Assembly (NCBI GenBank): GCA_002361775.1
Contig: DETV01000075.1
Span: 1-20,778 of the forward strand
Source of the DNA: Eubacterium sp. UBA3279
GTDB lineage: Bacteria > Bacillota > Clostridia > Lachnospirales > Lachnospiraceae
DNA: 20,778 nt
Direction: 5' to 3'
Both the position numbers and the translations under genes were made by a program. The stretch's first letter is position 1, and each line of letters begins with the position of its first letter. Below the pieces are notes generated by a model, which did not search any database, was not told where the DNA came from, and saw nothing but the letters and a program-made list of their open reading frames with translations. Below are positions 1 to 8,308 of this stretch, piece by piece.

Positions 1-2
1 AT

Positions 3-1103
3 TTCAATATTTGCTCATTTATAGATAGTAAGTTATTTAGGATAAAACATGAATATATTTTGGTTTACGCCAAAGATATTACAATGGTAGAGATAGCTGG
101 AGTAAATATAAGTAATGAGGAACGTTATAAATGTAGTGATGAATATGAGAAAATCAGAGGGAAGTATTATCTACAGAAGTTGGGTATGGGTTCAATTCAG
201 TATTCAGAATCACTAGATTATCCCATAGAAACTCCTGATCATACATATATTAATCCAAAAGATAATAATGGTGGTAAGAAAGCATGTTGGAGATGGTCAA
301 AAGATAAATACATATGGGGGTTAAAAAATGGATTTATAGAGATAAAAAAGGATGCAAAGGGAATTTGGACTGTCTATACAAAACAATATCTTAATTGCGA
401 TAATGAAGGGAATATTATTAAAAGAACCAATAGGCCAATGGGTATAATAGATGAATTTTCAAGTACGCAGGGGGCAAAAACAATAAAACAATTATTTGAA
501 AATGCGGCATTTTCTTATCCAAAAGACGTTAATTTGATTAAATGGTTACTTCAAAGAATGGTTAAAAAAAATGTAACTGTGCTTGATTTTTTTGCTGGTT
601 CAGGAACTACAGCGCAAGCCGTTTTGGAATTGAATAAGGAAGATGGAGGACAACGTAAGTTTATTCTCTGTACTAATAATGAAAATAATATTTGTGAAGA
701 AATAACCTATCAAAGAATTAAAACGGTTATAACAGGGAAAAGACAAGATGGAAGCGAATACTCAGAAGGAATACCTGCAAACTTCAAATATTATCATACT
801 GATTTTGTGCCTAAAAGTGAGGAGTATTTAGCAGATTCTTTGTTGAATCATGTAACTGAAATGATTCAATTGGAACATGGAGTTAGAATTGATGACGATT
901 CCTATATCATGATTATGAGTGATGATGAGGCTGACGAATTGGAGAAAAAATGGAATGAATACACTGATATAAGAGCAATTTATGTTTCTCAGGATGTGTT
1001 GTTGACAGCATCGCAAGAGGCGCTATTTGGAAGTGTTGATACCTACATCATACCTGATTATTATTTTAATTTTGAATTAAGAGAGGCAGGGGAACTATGG
1101 TAA
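3..1103 (+). CDS. mod: Type III restriction-modification DNA methyltransferase (Mod), 5'-truncated by window edge
   Basis: This is the C-terminal part of the methyltransferase and specificity subunit of a type III restriction-modification system, which transfers methyl from S-adenosylmethionine to adenine in an asymmetric site. The frame is open from the first bases (reading FNICSFIDSKLF and then HEYILVYAKD, a typical Mod segment), so the TTG at 60 is internal and the true start lies outside the window. The SAM-binding motif FAGSGTT is at about residues 178-184 counted from that TTG. The DPPY catalytic motif, which precedes the target-recognition region in beta-class enzymes, is not in the window, as expected for the missing N-terminus. 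The stop overlaps the start of res by 7 bp, so translation is coupled. Which site is recognised cannot be read from the sequence. Confidence 0.93.
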   Translation, partial: FNICSFIDSKLFRIKHEYILVYAKDITMVEIAGVNISNEERYKCSDEYEKIRGKYYLQKLGMGSIQYSESLDYPIETPDHTYINPKDNNGGKKACWRWSKDKYIWGLKNGFIEIKKDAKGIWTVYTKQYLNCDNEGNIIKRTNRPMGIIDEFSSTQGAKTIKQLFENAAFSYPKDVNLIKWLLQRMVKKNVTVLDFFAGSGTTAQAVLELNKEDGGQRKFILCTNNENNICEEITYQRIKTVITGKRQDGSEYSEGIPANFKYYHTDFVPKSEEYLADSLLNHVTEMIQLEHGVRIDDDSYIMIMSDDEADELEKKWNEYTDIRAIYVSQDVLLTASQEALFGSVDTYIIPDYYFNFELREAGELW

Positions 1104-3301
1104 AAGGGATAAAAGACTTTGAATTTCAGAATGACTGTGTTAATTTTCTGATTCAAAAGACGGTAGAACGAGATAGCAAGAAAGTGATTACTGTCAAGGC
1201 TCCCACCGGTGCGGGAAAGACAATTATTCTGATTAAATATATTGATGAATATTTGAACAATACAGATAATAATACAGCATTTGTTTGGCTATGTCCGGGT
1301 AAAGGAGACTTGGAAGAACAAAGTAAGGAACAAATGGAACGCATTACACCACAGAGAGATACGAGAAATTTATTGTATTCCTTACTAACTGGTTTCACGC
1401 CGGGAAGCATTACTTTTGTAAATTGGGAACTTGTTACCAAACGTGGAAATAATGCACTAAAGGATGGTGAGAGACAAAATCTGTTTGATAGAATTGCAGA
1501 TGCCCACAAAGAAGGAACAAACTTTGTAGTTATCATTGATGAAGAACATACTAATAATACCAGCAAGGCGAACGATATTATAAATGCTTTTGCAGCAAAG
1601 AATATTATACGTGTGTCTGCAACAGCAAATAAAGTCAGTCATCAGGAGTATTATGAAATACCGGAAGATGAGGTTATAAATGCCGGACTGATTACTCGTG
1701 CAATTTATGTGAACGAAGGTGTAGATGAGGATAAACAGATTGTAAATGATTATGACTATCTGCTTGATTTGGCAGATGAGAAGCGTAAAGAAATTGCAGA
1801 AAATTATAAGTTGGTAGGAGCCAATATCCGTCCTCTTGTTTTGATTCAGTTTCCTGCCGGACAACCTGAAACAATTAAAGCTGTTGAGGAAAAACTGGAG
1901 TCCATGGGATATACATATGATAATGGCATGGTCAATATTTGGATGAGTGATGACAAGATGGTGTCAGATGATTTGACTGCATTAGATGGTACACCTGCAT
2001 TTTTGCTTATGAAGCAAGCTATATCTACCGGCTGGGATTGTCCTCGGGCAAAGATACTTGTTAAGTTGCGAGAAGGCGGAAGTGAGGAATTTCAGATTCA
2101 GACAATTGGGCGTATAAGACGAATGCCGGAACGAAAGCATTATGGTATAAATGTATTGGACTTTTGTTATCTGTATACGTTGGATACAAAGTATAAGGAA
2201 GGGTTATTATCCTCCTTGGATAAGGCATATCAGTTGCGGCGCTTATTTTTGAAAGATGAAGTAAAGGGTTTTTCGCTTACCAAAGAATTGCGTAATTTGG
2301 ATTATGATGGCTTGGGCGAACGGGAAACATTACTAAAAGTACATGAATACTTTAAAACTACTTATTCATTAACTGGGAATAAAGACAATAACAAAGTTAA
2401 TTTGGCAGGAGCAGGCTACAATTTTGATGAAGAAATTGATAGTCACATTTTGCGAGGAATTTTTCGTACAACGGAGGAATTGACAAAGCAGGATGCACAG
2501 CGACAGATTGTGATGAAAACGCAGGTGAACACTCATACGCATGGTATATATTTACTACATGCGGTAGATGAAATAAAAAAGGTAACCGGTATGCAATCAC
2601 AAAAGGTAAAAGCGATTCTGGAAAGAATGTTTCGTAAAGGAAAGAATAATAAGTATAAATTCCTTGCATTAGATACGAACGCTTTTTATGCATTTGTTAT
2701 TAACAATACGCAGAAGTTAAAAATGGATTTTAAACATGTTACCAGTCAGATGAATGTTCAGCAATCTTTTGTTTTGGAACCTAAGACAGATAAATTTACA
2801 ATTCCGGAACAAGAGATGTATAAGTTCAGTGAAGTTAAGAAAGAACAAGAATTCCGTTTATATGCATATTGGAAATACACAACAGCATTTTGTACCGATA
2901 GAACACGATCTTTACCTGAGAGATTATTTGAGCGTTACTGCGAAAATAATTGTGAGGTGAAGTGGTTTTACAAGAACGGAGATGCCGGGCAGCAGTATTT
3001 GTCAATCGTATATACAGATGCATTGCAGAAACAGTGGTTGTTTTATCCGGATTACATTGTGCAAAAAGAAAACGAAGAAACATGGCTTATTGAAACAAAA
3101 GGTGGCGAGGCTTCCGGACACAGTAAAAATATTGATATGCAAATGGGTAATAAATTCTTAGCATTTAAGCGTTATGCAGAACAGTATGGTCTCAAATGGG
3201 GATTTGTAAGGGATGAGGATGAACAGTTGTATATTAATAATACCGAGTTTGCAGAAAGTATGGCAGATGAACATTGGGTAGCGATTGAAGAAGAGTTTTA
3301 A
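1097..3301 (+). CDS. res: Type III restriction enzyme subunit Res (helicase-nuclease)
   Basis: This is the ATP-dependent translocase and endonuclease partner of Mod; it cuts DNA near unmodified head-to-head sites. Visible motifs, in order, are Walker A PTGAGKT (residues 36-42), Walker B DEEH (148-151), SAT (174-176), STGWDCPRAKILVKLREGG and the motif VI-like QTIGRIRR (335-342). Near the C-terminus is a PD-(D/E)XK nuclease core with D652, then E666-T667-K668. All catalytic residues look intact. At 734 residues it is shorter than classic Res proteins (about 900-1000), so it is a compact variant. ATG 1097 has an AGGGG-like site upstream and overlaps mod by 7 bp, the usual mod-res order. An alternative label is simply DEAD/DEAH-box helicase-nuclease, but the mod neighbour settles the type III call. 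Confidence 0.93.
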   Translation: MVKGIKDFEFQNDCVNFLIQKTVERDSKKVITVKAPTGAGKTIILIKYIDEYLNNTDNNTAFVWLCPGKGDLEEQSKEQMERITPQRDTRNLLYSLLTGFTPGSITFVNWELVTKRGNNALKDGERQNLFDRIADAHKEGTNFVVIIDEEHTNNTSKANDIINAFAAKNIIRVSATANKVSHQEYYEIPEDEVINAGLITRAIYVNEGVDEDKQIVNDYDYLLDLADEKRKEIAENYKLVGANIRPLVLIQFPAGQPETIKAVEEKLESMGYTYDNGMVNIWMSDDKMVSDDLTALDGTPAFLLMKQAISTGWDCPRAKILVKLREGGSEEFQIQTIGRIRRMPERKHYGINVLDFCYLYTLDTKYKEGLLSSLDKAYQLRRLFLKDEVKGFSLTKELRNLDYDGLGERETLLKVHEYFKTTYSLTGNKDNNKVNLAGAGYNFDEEIDSHILRGIFRTTEELTKQDAQRQIVMKTQVNTHTHGIYLLHAVDEIKKVTGMQSQKVKAILERMFRKGKNNKYKFLALDTNAFYAFVINNTQKLKMDFKHVTSQMNVQQSFVLEPKTDKFTIPEQEMYKFSEVKKEQEFRLYAYWKYTTAFCTDRTRSLPERLFERYCENNCEVKWFYKNGDAGQQYLSIVYTDALQKQWLFYPDYIVQKENEETWLIETKGGEASGHSKNIDMQMGNKFLAFKRYAEQYGLKWGFVRDEDEQLYINNTEFAESMADEHWVAIEEEF

Positions 3302-3351
3302 TAATTATTTTGAGCGATTGTTTGATTTAGAATATAGGAGATGATTTTACT

Positions 3352-3873
3352 ATGATTTTTGTTAGTGGGATTCATGGTGTAGGAAAAACATTTTTTTGTA
3401 ATCGGGTGAAAGAACAACTTGGTATTGCTACATATTCTGCAAGTAAGCTGATTGCTGAAAAAAGAAGTAGAAATTTTTCTGCTGATAAAATTGTAGAAGA
3501 TATTGATGAAAATCAATTGTTTCTATTAAAGGCAATAGATGAATTGCGTGAAAAGGGAGACGAATTTATATTAGATGGTCATTTTTGTTTGTTAGATGGA
3601 AAAGGTTGTATTTCAAGGGTTCCCATGAATACATATACTTCCTTGAAACCCGATAGCATAGTTTTACTAATGGAGCAACCATCTGTTGTTGCTACACGTC
3701 GATTGCAAAGAGACGGAGTTGTTGTAAAAGAAGCAGATATTGAATCTTTTCAAAGAGAAGAAAAGATTTATGCGGAAGAAATAGCAAAAAAATTGGGTGT
3801 ACCGTTAATTGTTTCAACAGGTAGTTCCGACTTGGAGAATGTTATACAAAAAATAAGGCAAGGAGGGCTGTAA
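3352..3873 (+). CDS. Small P-loop NTPase, adenylate-kinase/AAA-like
   Basis: This is a 173-residue soluble protein with Walker A GIHGVGKT at residues 6-13. Its overall pattern resembles small nucleotide kinases of the AAA_17/AAA_33 type: a short P-loop domain, an ILDGH segment near residue 75 that would fit the Walker B/substrate site, and an arginine-rich TRRLQRDG lid-like segment near residue 121. It probably phosphorylates or hydrolyses a nucleotide or a nucleic-acid end; the substrate is unknown. It follows res by 50 bp, with AGGAG at 3336-3340 ahead of the ATG. It ends 1 bp before the GNAT gene, whose ribosome binding site lies inside its last codons, so the two are co-translated. It is probably one member of a three-gene cassette with the GNAT and ASCH genes. 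Confidence 0.8.
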   Translation: MIFVSGIHGVGKTFFCNRVKEQLGIATYSASKLIAEKRSRNFSADKIVEDIDENQLFLLKAIDELREKGDEFILDGHFCLLDGKGCISRVPMNTYTSLKPDSIVLLMEQPSVVATRRLQRDGVVVKEADIESFQREEKIYAEEIAKKLGVPLIVSTGSSDLENVIQKIRQGGL

Positions 3874-3874
3874 A

Positions 3875-4972
3875 GTGGCTGGTAAATTTTATTTAAAGAA
3901 ATTTTCAGAAATAGATTTAGGTGATTCATTTTTTGATTCCTTAAAATCTGATTATCCAGGCAATGAGAACAGTACAGGATTTGTAGAGTGGTTTAGCAAA
4001 AAAGCAAATGAGGGATCTACCGCACTTGTATTTGAAGATGAGATAGGTGTCGGAGCATTTGTGGTATTAAAAAACGAATGTGAAGAAATTCGATTACAGA
4101 AAGATGTTTTGCCGAGTATTAACAGGATAAAAATAAGTACATTTAGAATTGCAGGAAGATTCAGAAGACAAAGAATTGGAGAAGGTGCAATAGGATTAGT
4201 TCTGTGGAAATGGCAGCAATCAAATTGTGAAGAAATTTATGTCACGGTATTTGATAAACATGAAACGCTTATTTCGCAATTTGAACGATTTGGATTTCAA
4301 AATGTGGGTAAAAATGCGAACGGAGAAAATGTTCTTGTAAAAAGTCGTACATGTATTGATTTTAGCGATGCATATAAGGCATTTCCTTTTATAAAATCAG
4401 ACTTTGATTATGCAGGATATGTTATTGTTGATGACAATTATCATGATACAATGTTTGCCTATTCTGAACTGGCTAATACTGCTTCATTACAAAGAAAAAT
4501 CAGTAGTAGTGTAAGTAATGGACTTAGTAAAATTTATGTAGGACAAGCGCGAATAAAACACAGGGTTGGAGAACCTGTTTTAATCTATCGTAGATATACG
4601 CAAGGAACTGGTAAAAGATTTAGGTCGTGTATCACTTCTTATTGCATTGTTACTGATATTATACAGGCAAAAATAAACAATCGATGCTTGATGACTTTTG
4701 AGGAACTAAAACAGAGAATTGGCAACAAATCAGTATTTGATGGAGCTGAGTTGCTGAGGCAATATAATACTTTTAGAAATTTAACAATTACTGAAATGCT
4801 ATATTATGGATATTTTGGTGCAGGCAATAATGTAAATATGAATTGGTTAGATAACAATGGATGTTGGGCGGCCGAAGGACAATATCCAACAGATGTCCAC
4901 TTGACTGAAAAACAATTTAGAAAGATATTAGTGGAGGGAAAAGTCAATGTGTCAAATGTTATTATCGATTAA
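3875..4972 (+). CDS. GNAT acetyltransferase-like protein with PUA/ASCH-like C-terminal region
   Basis: Residues 1-155 look like a GNAT N-acetyltransferase. The acetyl-CoA motif RRQRIGEGAIG is at 98-107, followed by a strand/helix and an FERFGF segment typical of the C-terminal half of the fold. Residues of about 200-355 form a second, beta-rich region (VGEPVLIYRRYT, then a strand rich in Ile/Val) that resembles the PUA/ASCH/EVE class of RNA- or modified-base-binding domains; that part is inference from pattern only. The GTG start at 3875 is chosen because AGGAGGG (3861-3867) sits 7 bp upstream and the gene begins 1 bp after the kinase stop. Its 3' end overlaps the ASCH gene by 26 bp. The acetylation target could be a nucleobase, a tRNA-linked amino acid or a protein; nothing here decides. 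Confidence 0.78.
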   Translation: MAGKFYLKKFSEIDLGDSFFDSLKSDYPGNENSTGFVEWFSKKANEGSTALVFEDEIGVGAFVVLKNECEEIRLQKDVLPSINRIKISTFRIAGRFRRQRIGEGAIGLVLWKWQQSNCEEIYVTVFDKHETLISQFERFGFQNVGKNANGENVLVKSRTCIDFSDAYKAFPFIKSDFDYAGYVIVDDNYHDTMFAYSELANTASLQRKISSSVSNGLSKIYVGQARIKHRVGEPVLIYRRYTQGTGKRFRSCITSYCIVTDIIQAKINNRCLMTFEELKQRIGNKSVFDGAELLRQYNTFRNLTITEMLYYGYFGAGNNVNMNWLDNNGCWAAEGQYPTDVHLTEKQFRKILVEGKVNVSNVIID

Positions 4973-5327
4973 TCCTGAATTTGTAGAGAGTATATTGAAC
5001 GGAACAAAACTTTTTGAATATCGTAAATTCAGATGTAGAGATGATGTTGATAAAATTATTATCTATGCGACTGCACCACAGAAACAAGTTGTGGCAGAGG
5101 CTGAAATTGAATATATCATTGAAGATGATGTTTTAAACGTATGGCGTCAGACTAAACAACATTCCGGCATTACATATTCCTTTTTTAGAAAGTATTATAA
5201 GGGAAAGAAAAAAGCCGTTGCTTATCGGTTAAAAAATGTGGTTTTATATGACAAACCGTTGTCTTTGGAGGATATAGGTGTATCTTGCGCCCCACAATCA
5301 TATTGTTATTTATCTATGCCAGGGTAA
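4947..5327 (+). CDS. ASCH/PUA-like domain protein
   Basis: This 126-residue protein consists of little more than one ASCH domain, a PUA-related beta-barrel fold linked to RNA binding and, in the YqfB branch, to removal of acetyl from N4-acetylcytidine. The characteristic opening LSINPEFVESILNGTKLFEYRK is at residues 6-27, with conserved Lys, Glu and Arg in the order expected for the ligand pocket. ATG 4947 is preferred because GGAGGG (4933-4938) is 8 bp upstream; an in-frame ATG at 4956 is also possible. The 26-bp overlap with the GNAT gene implies translational coupling. Pairing an acetyltransferase with an ASCH protein suggests that writer and reader, or writer and eraser, act on the same modified nucleotide; this is inference. 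Confidence 0.82.
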   Translation: MCQMLLSINPEFVESILNGTKLFEYRKFRCRDDVDKIIIYATAPQKQVVAEAEIEYIIEDDVLNVWRQTKQHSGITYSFFRKYYKGKKKAVAYRLKNVVLYDKPLSLEDIGVSCAPQSYCYLSMPG

Positions 5328-5335
5328 TTGACTTT

Positions 5336-5365
5336 TTGCAAGCAATAATTCAGAAATTTTATAAT
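5336..5365 (+). promoter_or_regulatory. Candidate sigma-A promoter upstream of the AlbA-domain gene
   Basis: TTGCAA (5336-5341) and a perfect TATAAT (5360-5365) are separated by 18 bp. It lies just after the ASCH stop and would start RNA near 5372, giving the AlbA-domain gene and its decayed upstream stretch their own transcript. Confidence 0.5.
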
Positions 5366-5382
5366 GGTAATAGTGGATATAA

Positions 5383-5561
5383 ATGATGTTTAGAAGAGGG
5401 ATATTATATGGTTATCCCAATAGTTCGCCTATGGATGGCAGTTTACTGAAGAATGTGAAATAATTATGTAAAATGATAGCATAATTATTTCTCAAGATTC
5501 AAAAAGGCAAGGATGGGACGAAATAGGAAATTGCAAAAATGTTTATTCAATAGAAAGTGAG
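5383..5561 (+). pseudogene. Decayed coding remnant ahead of the AlbA-domain gene
   Basis: A 26-codon ORF (5383-5463, beginning MMFRRGILYGYPNSSPMDG) runs into a second frame that reads YGWQFTEECEIIM (5430-5468). A single TAA at 5469 follows, then NDSIIISQDSKRQGWDEIG and onward without stops, straight into the frame of the AlbA-domain gene. The protein-like composition on both sides of the stop suggests a gene or 5' extension broken by one frameshift and one nonsense change. I do not recognise the family. It could instead be ordinary 5' untranslated sequence that happens to be open. Confidence 0.35.
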
Positions 5562-7067
5562 TTGTTTGATTTGGAAAAAGATTTTGACCTTTCACAATTT
5601 GATGAATACAGAGAAGATAACAGAAGAGAAGTGAAAAAAGCAAATGGTGGTCTGCCAATTTCATTGTGGGAAACGTATTCTGCTTTTGCAAATTGCTATG
5701 GCGGTGTCATTATCCTCGGTGTCAAAGAAGAAAAAGACGGCAGTTGGAAAACTACCGGTCTTCAGAATGCGTCCAAGCTCCGAAAAGACTTCTGGGATAC
5801 CATCAACAATTCTAAGAAAGTGAATATCAATCTCCTGTCGGAAGATGACGTAGAGATGTATGAAGTTGGTGACAATAAAGATGTCATCATGGTTATTTAT
5901 GTGCCTATGGCGAAACGTGAGCAGAAGCCGGTGTACATCAATAATGACATTTTTAATGGTACTTTCCGTCGGAACTATGAGGGTGATTATCATTGTACCA
6001 GATTGCAGGTAAAGACTATGCTTCGTGACCAGACTGAGCGCACCATGGATATGGAAGTACTTGATAAGGTTCCGATGGAAGATTTGAATTACGATACCAT
6101 TCATGGATATCGCAACAGTCATCGTTCTTTAAAGGAGGGACATCCTTTTGAACGCCTGAGCGACCACGAGTATTTAAGAAGCATTGGTGCGGCTGCTATT
6201 TCAGAGGAAGACGGAAAGCTGCATCCTACGGCAGCAGGTATGCTGATGTTTGGTGACGAATATAACATTGTACGCCACTTCCCTGAGTATTTTTTGGACT
6301 ACAGGGAAGAGTTAGATCCTACAACACGCTGGAGCGACAGATTGCAGTCCAGTTCCGGTGAATGGTCCGGAAACGTGTGTGACTTTTATTTTAGAGTTTA
6401 TAACAAGATTATTAAAGACATTAAGGTACCTTTCAAAATGGTCGGTGGTGAACGCATTGACGACACTCCGGTGCACAAGGCACTCCGTGAAGCTTTGGCA
6501 AACTGCCTGATTAATGCAGATTATCACGGATTGCGAGGTGTTGTTATTCGTAAGGAACCGGACAAGCTGATTTTGGCAAATCCGGGCTATGTCAGAACGG
6601 GTAAAAAGCAGATGCGTCTTGGTGGCGAATCCGATCCAAGAAACAAGGCTCTTATGAAAATGTTTAATCTTATCAATATCGGTGAACGTGCCGGAAGCGG
6701 TGTGCCGAATATTTTTAATGTTTGGGCAGATGAAGGTTGGGAAGAACCAGTAATTGAAGAGAGATTTGATCCGGATAGGACGGTATTGTCGCTTTCTTTC
6801 AAAAAAAGCGGCGATAAAAAAGCGGCGATAAAAAGCGGCGATAAAAAAGCGGCGATAAAAAGCGGCGGTAAGAAAGTGACGAAGAAAACTCAAATGCAAT
6901 ATGATAGAATTCTTGAATTTATGGAAGATGGAAAAGAGTATGGTATTTGGGATTTCTGTGAATTGTTGGGATTAAAGGAAAGCCGTACAAAGGATATTTT
7001 AAAAGGACTTTCTGATAGGATTGAAATTATTGGCAGTAATCGTGACAGACGTTACAAGAAAAAGTAA
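5562..7067 (+). CDS. Schlafen/AlbA_2-domain ATP-binding protein with GHKL-like ATPase region and winged-helix tail
   Basis: The N-terminus (residues about 10-150) is an AlbA_2/Schlafen-type domain: REVKKANGGLPISLWETYSA, then FANCYGGVIILGVKE. A GHKL-type ATP-binding region follows around residue 305-400, with N-box-like ALREALANCLINADYHG and a G-box-like GERAGSGVPNIF. Residues of about 415-437 are a Lys-rich linker built from a DNA repeat, and 445-501 look like a winged helix. This architecture is common in predicted regulators and nucleases of accessory islands; the exact role is unknown. No ATG start exists. TTG 5562 is the longest choice, but TTG 5571 is better placed 9 bp after AAGTGAG (5555-5561). 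A strong hairpin terminator follows. Confidence 0.85.
   Translation: MFDLEKDFDLSQFDEYREDNRREVKKANGGLPISLWETYSAFANCYGGVIILGVKEEKDGSWKTTGLQNASKLRKDFWDTINNSKKVNINLLSEDDVEMYEVGDNKDVIMVIYVPMAKREQKPVYINNDIFNGTFRRNYEGDYHCTRLQVKTMLRDQTERTMDMEVLDKVPMEDLNYDTIHGYRNSHRSLKEGHPFERLSDHEYLRSIGAAAISEEDGKLHPTAAGMLMFGDEYNIVRHFPEYFLDYREELDPTTRWSDRLQSSSGEWSGNVCDFYFRVYNKIIKDIKVPFKMVGGERIDDTPVHKALREALANCLINADYHGLRGVVIRKEPDKLILANPGYVRTGKKQMRLGGESDPRNKALMKMFNLINIGERAGSGVPNIFNVWADEGWEEPVIEERFDPDRTVLSLSFKKSGDKKAAIKSGDKKAAIKSGGKKVTKKTQMQYDRILEFMEDGKEYGIWDFCELLGLKESRTKDILKGLSDRIEIIGSNRDRRYKKK
6807..6873 (+). repeat. Tandem 13/14-bp repeat inside the AlbA-domain gene
   Basis: Units AGCGGCGATAAAA(A) occur at 6807-6820, 6821-6833, 6834-6847 and 6848-6860, with a degenerate fifth at 6861-6873. 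Because units alternate 14 and 13 bp, the same word is read in two frames, giving SGDK and AAIK in turn. Two units (27 bp) keep the frame; loss or gain of one does not. Confidence 0.9.
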
Positions 7068-7094
7068 ATAACAACATAAAAATGGGAAACATAT

Positions 7095-7147
7095 CATTAA
7101 ACTTGCATGTATAGTATGCAAGCTACATGTAAGTTTAATGTTTTGTT
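7095..7147 (+). terminator. Rho-independent terminator after the AlbA-domain gene
   Basis: A 17-bp stem (7095-7111 with 7124-7140) contains one G-U pair and is otherwise perfect. It has a 12-nt loop and is followed by TTTTGTT. It starts 28 bp after the stop codon and separates this gene from the AbiH-like gene. Confidence 0.85.
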
Positions 7148-7201
7148 AAAAACTAAGTAGTAAGAGTTTGAAATAGCAATCAGATAAGGAGATGAGATAC
7201 G

Positions 7202-8233
7202 TTGAATATTACTTTTTTTATCGGCAATGGATTTGATATTAATATTGGATTGGCTACTCGATATTCAAATTTTTATCCTTATTTTCTTCAAAATGCAAAT
7301 GACAATAATATGATAAAGTCTTGGCTTGACGGGAATGAAAAGCTCTGGGCTGATTTAGAAGAAACACTAGGACAAGAAATAAGCAAAATTCCGGAGGGGG
7401 AATTAGATAAATTTTATGACGATAAAGACGAGTTGGATAGGCTTTTAATTGAATATTTGGAAAAAGAGCAAGAGAAATATCAATTTGAGGATCCAGAAGC
7501 AATAAAAAAAGAATTTTCCAAAAGTATGTTGAATTTTTATAGTGAATTACCAGTGGAGGATGTTGCATCTATTAAAAAAACAATGGATGTGTATAAAGAT
7601 GAGGATTTTGAATATTCATATATAACGTTTAATTATACTAATGTATTAGATAGAATAGTTGGTTTATATGATGGCAAGGCAACTGTAATAGCGACTCATC
7701 AAGGAAAGGGATATACAAGAAATAATAGAATAAATCAAATACTACATATTCATGGAACAACAGATGAAGAAATGATTTTGGGTGTAAACGATGTGGAGCA
7801 AATAGGAAATAAGTTGTTAAAAGATGAGGAATTGTTTTTAGATACTTTTATCAAAAGACGAATGAATAATAGTATAGGCCAACGAAAGACGGAAAAGGCG
7901 GTTGATATTATTAATAAAAGCCATATTGTTTGTGTTTTCGGTATGTCAATTGGAAATACGGATAAAATGTGGTGGGAAATGTTGGTTGAATGGCTAGTAT
8001 CAAACGAAAATAATAAGCTGGTAATTTTTTGGAAAGGTTTCGAAGATGCACTAAAGAAAAAATTACCGTCAAAAATGGTACGTTTAAATGAAAGTATTAA
8101 GAGAAAGATCTTTGATAAGGGCAGAGGTAAATATGATGAATCTTATTATAAGAAGATAAAAAATAGAATGATGATATCTTATAATTCACATATTTTTTCC
8201 TTGCCGAAATTAAAGGATGAAGTGACAGAATGA
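7202..8233 (+). CDS. abiH: AbiH-family abortive-infection protein
   Basis: This 343-residue protein opens with the AbiH signature FFIGNGFDINIGLATRYSNF (residues 5-24). Later motifs are ITFNYTNVLDR (N144), LHIHGTT (H182, H184) and VCVFGMSIGNTD. AbiH proteins block phage propagation in lactococci by a mechanism not fully understood. The order GNGFD, then N-Y, then H-x-H-G recalls the layout of SIR2-like NAD-binding proteins (inference). The TTG start is supported by AAGGAG at 7186-7191, 10 bp upstream; no better start exists in frame. The gene lies between a strong terminator and a broken AbiEi-like gene, fitting a defence island. It appears intact. Confidence 0.82.
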   Translation: MNITFFIGNGFDINIGLATRYSNFYPYFLQNANDNNMIKSWLDGNEKLWADLEETLGQEISKIPEGELDKFYDDKDELDRLLIEYLEKEQEKYQFEDPEAIKKEFSKSMLNFYSELPVEDVASIKKTMDVYKDEDFEYSYITFNYTNVLDRIVGLYDGKATVIATHQGKGYTRNNRINQILHIHGTTDEEMILGVNDVEQIGNKLLKDEELFLDTFIKRRMNNSIGQRKTEKAVDIINKSHIVCVFGMSIGNTDKMWWEMLVEWLVSNENNKLVIFWKGFEDALKKKLPSKMVRLNESIKRKIFDKGRGKYDESYYKKIKNRMMISYNSHIFSLPKLKDEVTE

Positions 8234-8308
8234 AATGTTATCACAAATTAGTGAGGTGTAGCAAAGCTGGTTCGGTGAAATCAAGTTGTTAGAAAAGGAG
8301 AAGCGGCA

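Noticed and set aside
5328..5365. TTGACT (5328-5333) as -35 for the TATAAT at 5360
   Set aside because: The spacer would be 26 bp, far too long; TTGCAA at 5336-5341 with 18 bp is preferred.
6807..6873. CRISPR-like array
   Set aside because: The repeats are 13-14 bp, directly abutting with no spacers, and translated as part of a protein.
6312..6899. Minus-strand open frame with repeated FIAAFYRR words
   Set aside because: The repeated words are just the antisense reading of the 13/14-bp DNA repeat in the AlbA-domain gene.
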